Shown: positions 62,087 to 64,000 of the stretch, in pieces
Layout of the letters: each line of letters begins with the position of its first letter
How positions within the stretch are numbered: position 1 is the first letter of the stretch
Source of the DNA: Pseudotabrizicola sp051200875
Lineage (GTDB): Bacteria; Pseudomonadota; Alphaproteobacteria; Rhodobacterales; Rhodobacteraceae
DNA: 64,000 nucleotides
Direction of reading: 5' to 3'
Assembly (NCBI RefSeq): GCF_051200875.1
Contig: NZ_CP195191.1
Location: 1,240,001-1,304,000, forward strand
Notes under the pieces: generated by a model
The model's input: only the letters and a program-made list of their open reading frames with translations
Database searches by the model: none
Told to the model about the DNA's origin: nothing
Position numbers and translations under genes: made by a program

Positions 62087-63208
62087 ATGCTTACGATGGC
62101 CACAGACCGCTGGACCGTTGCCGATGCAAAATCATGGGGCAAGGCGCATTCATGGGTTTGCGGTCGCAATTAACTGCCCTCAACTGCCGTGAACTTCATT
62201 GAGATGTGGCATCCCGAAAGTTTTGATCTGCCGACGATCGAGCGGGAGCTTGGCTGGGCGGCAGAGATTGGCATGAACGCCATTCGGATCAATCTGCAGT
62301 ACTTAGGCTGGCTGCATGACCGAGACGGCACGCTTGACCGGCTTGATCGTGTGATGGATGTCGCCGCGCGTTTTGGGATTTCTACGGTCCCCTGCCTTTT
62401 CGACGATTGCGGATTTGGGGGACAAGCGCCTGTCTGGGGCACTCAGCCCGACCCGATCCCCGGCGTCCACAACAGCCGCGCCGTGGCCTCTCCCGGTCGC
62501 AGGGCCGTCATGGACCCTAGCCTTCGTCCGTCACTGCAGGCTTACGTCCGCGACATCATTGGCTCCTTCCGCTCGGACAACCGGGTGCTGTTCTGGGACC
62601 TTTACAATGAGCCCGGAAATCTCATGGAGTTTCATGAGAATGGGTTCAGCACTTTTGCCGAAGATCTCGAACCTGCTTCGCTCACGCTGATGCGCGATAG
62701 TTTTGACTGGGCGCGCGCCGAGACACCAAAGCAGCCCCTCACTGTCGGAGCATAAAGCGCTACTTCATTGGGAAGCGCGACCCCGCACTTCGCGACCGAG
62801 GCCGACCAAGAGGCACTGGCACTGTCTGACATCCTGACCTTCCATGCCTATCTCGACCATGAAAGTGTTTCGGCGATCATTCAGGCACTATCCGCGAATG
62901 GCCGTCCGATCTTCTGCACCGAGTGGATGGCCCGAGCCGTCGACAGCCGCTATGCAGACCAGTTGCCACTTTTCCAGGCTCAGGGGGTCGGATGCTTTCA
63001 ATGGGGCTTCGTCAAAGGCCGCACCCAGACCCACCCGCCTTGGCCCGAAGCCTTGGTCCGCGCCCATGGCGGCCGCAGTGACGATCAAAACTGGTTCCAC
63101 GACCTCCTTTGGGAAGACGGCAGGCCTTATGATGATGCTGAGATTGATGTGATCCGTGCCGCAATAGACGGCAGGATAAAGCGCAACACCGCGTCGAGGA
63201 GAGCGTAA
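62087..63208 (+). pseudogene. Glycoside hydrolase (GH5/clan A-like) interrupted by two in-frame stops
   Basis: A single frame from ATG 62087 (or 62096, MATDRWTVADAKSW) to 63208 encodes a plausible beta-glycosidase of about 370 residues, but TAA occurs at 62171-62173 (between CGRN and LPSTAVNF) and at 62753-62755 (after QPLTVGA). Catalytic blocks survive: LFWDLYNEPGN with the acid/base glutamate and IFCTEWMARAV with the nucleophile. Both breaks keep the same frame, so they are substitutions and not frameshifts. It stands beside the remnant of a sugar-binding protein gene, suggesting decay of a former sugar-utilisation cluster. Confidence 0.8.
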
Positions 63209-63457
63209 CGGGTGTGGCCTTGCAAAAGGTGGTCGATTGGCGCAAGCGGAATTATGTATTTCGTCAGGCCCAAAGCAGACCTTCGGCGTCTCTGTCTCAA
63301 AAGCCTGCTTTCCGCCCCGTGCGTCGTCGGCTGGGCTATCGACGAGTTCGGCCCAACGCGGACGGTCGACACGGCCCAAGTCTTTAGTGCAACAATCCCT
63401 TGAGCAGCCGTTCGATGGCCAATTGTTCGCTACGGTCGGGGCGAACGAGCCAGCTAC
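63209..63457. other. Short gap with no recognisable feature
   Basis: About 250 bases between the glycosidase pseudogene and the convergent Kef-type gene. Short open frames exist on both strands but none has a ribosome site, domain or hairpin that I can support. Confidence 0.5.
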
Positions 63458-64000
63458 TCACTTCCCAGATCGCGCCCTTTTCATGATTTCTTTCAACTCC
63501 TCCTCCCAGATGCCAAGATTTTCGCGGATCAATTTCGAATAGGGGCTGTTCTCGCTGTGGGGGTCGTCGCTTTCGATGAAGGCCTGCGCCGTTTCCACCA
63601 TGGTCCGGCGGTCAAATTCCTCGAAGATGCCAATCAGTTTCTCGGCCTCGTCGCGCGGGTGGCCGATCGCCTCGAACACCGAACGCGCGGCGCGGATTGA
63701 GCTGTCGTAGGTCTCTCGGATGATGTCACGGCAACCGGCCGCCCAAAGATCGTAGACATGCCAGCGGTCGATCGCGCGGGCCACCACATGGACCTTGGGG
63801 TGATGGTCGTGCATATAGCGGGCAAGCTCGGTTGCGGCTGCCTTGTTGTCGATGGCGATCACGAAAACATCGGCCTCTTCGATCCCGGCGGCGTGCAAAA
63901 GATCGGGGCGTGTGGCATCGCCGAAATACGCGCTGAGGCCAAAGCGGCGCAGCATGGCCAGTTGCTCGTTGCTGTAGTCGACAACCGTGGTTTGGTAATC
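63458..64000 (-). CDS. Kef-type antiporter, C-terminal TrkA-N part (N-terminus beyond the window)
   Basis: The frame is open to the window edge, so about 180 C-terminal residues are seen. They begin inside the Rossmann fold (TTVVDYSNEQLAMLRRFGLSAYFGDATRPDLLHAAG, quoted in part as VVDYSNEQLAMLRRFG) and continue with ADVFVIAIDNK, as in the KefB/KefC C-terminal regulatory domain. The tail is charged and helical. It is a second, distinct paralogue of the antiporter at 5484-7085. Confidence 0.85.
   Translation of the reverse strand, partial: DYQTTVVDYSNEQLAMLRRFGLSAYFGDATRPDLLHAAGIEEADVFVIAIDNKAAATELARYMHDHHPKVHVVARAIDRWHVYDLWAAGCRDIIRETYDSSIRAARSVFEAIGHPRDEAEKLIGIFEEFDRRTMVETAQAFIESDDPHSENSPYSKLIRENLGIWEEELKEIMKRARSGK

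Noticed and set aside
62171..62755. Stop-codon readthrough or recoding in the glycosidase gene
   Set aside because: TAA is the least likely stop to be recoded, no stimulatory structure is seen, and the neighbouring IS gene is also broken; decay is simpler.
1..64000. CRISPR array
   Set aside because: No regularly spaced identical repeats were seen on reading the window.

Overview
The window looks like chromosomal DNA of an alphaproteobacterium of the Rhodobacteraceae (Rhodobacter/Roseobacter group). This is inferred from gene content: a taurine locus with xsc, tpa and a MocR-type TauR, a soeABC-type sulfite oxidase, an ectoine-degradation locus with enuR, and dense GC-rich genes joined by ATGA overlaps. 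No species is claimed.

Layout. 1-5.4 kb (minus): end of a split indolepyruvate oxidoreductase (iorA/iorB), a cyclase/formamidase-like enzyme, ribokinase and an RbsD/FucU mutarotase. 5.5-7.3 kb (minus): a Kef-type antiporter and a 60-residue basic protein. 7.6-11.5 kb (plus): a complete four-gene ABC importer, convergent with and overlapping a 1.2 kb-residue-scale multi-PAS hybrid histidine kinase (11.4-15.0 kb). 15.1-32.3 kb: one large organosulfonate catabolic region. tauABC imports taurine, Tpa transaminates it to sulfoacetaldehyde, Xsc yields acetyl phosphate and sulfite, Pta and AckA process acetyl phosphate, TauE may export sulfite and SoeABC would oxidise it to sulfate. TauR is the local regulator, and a citrate synthase paralogue sits inside the cluster. 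An FAD oxidoreductase follows (32.4-33.7 kb).

33.7-42.0 kb is the least conventional part. A 570-base AT-rich control region with several inverted repeats precedes an acidic clan GH-A-like protein, a MOP-type flippase and a single-module C-A-PCP-TE non-ribosomal peptide synthetase whose start overlaps the flippase stop. I do not recognise this combination.

42.0-48.4 kb carries ectoine/N-acetyl-diaminobutyrate catabolism (doeB, doeA, eutA, enuR on minus; an Lrp regulator and doeD on plus) around a 14+14 base inverted repeat. 48.5-54.8 kb is pstSCAB-phoU-phoB behind a Pho box. 54.9-60.2 kb holds an RND efflux pair and a CorA transporter (minus). At 60.3 kb lies tRNA-Cys, followed by a decaying segment: an IS3-family element with a broken orfB, the last codons of a sugar-binding protein, and a glycoside hydrolase pseudogene with two in-frame stops. 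The window ends inside another Kef-type gene.

Recurring themes: two osmolyte/nitrogen catabolic loci, each with its own MocR regulator; stem-loops directly after each of the three binding-protein genes; and a family of short perfect palindromes in non-coding gaps.
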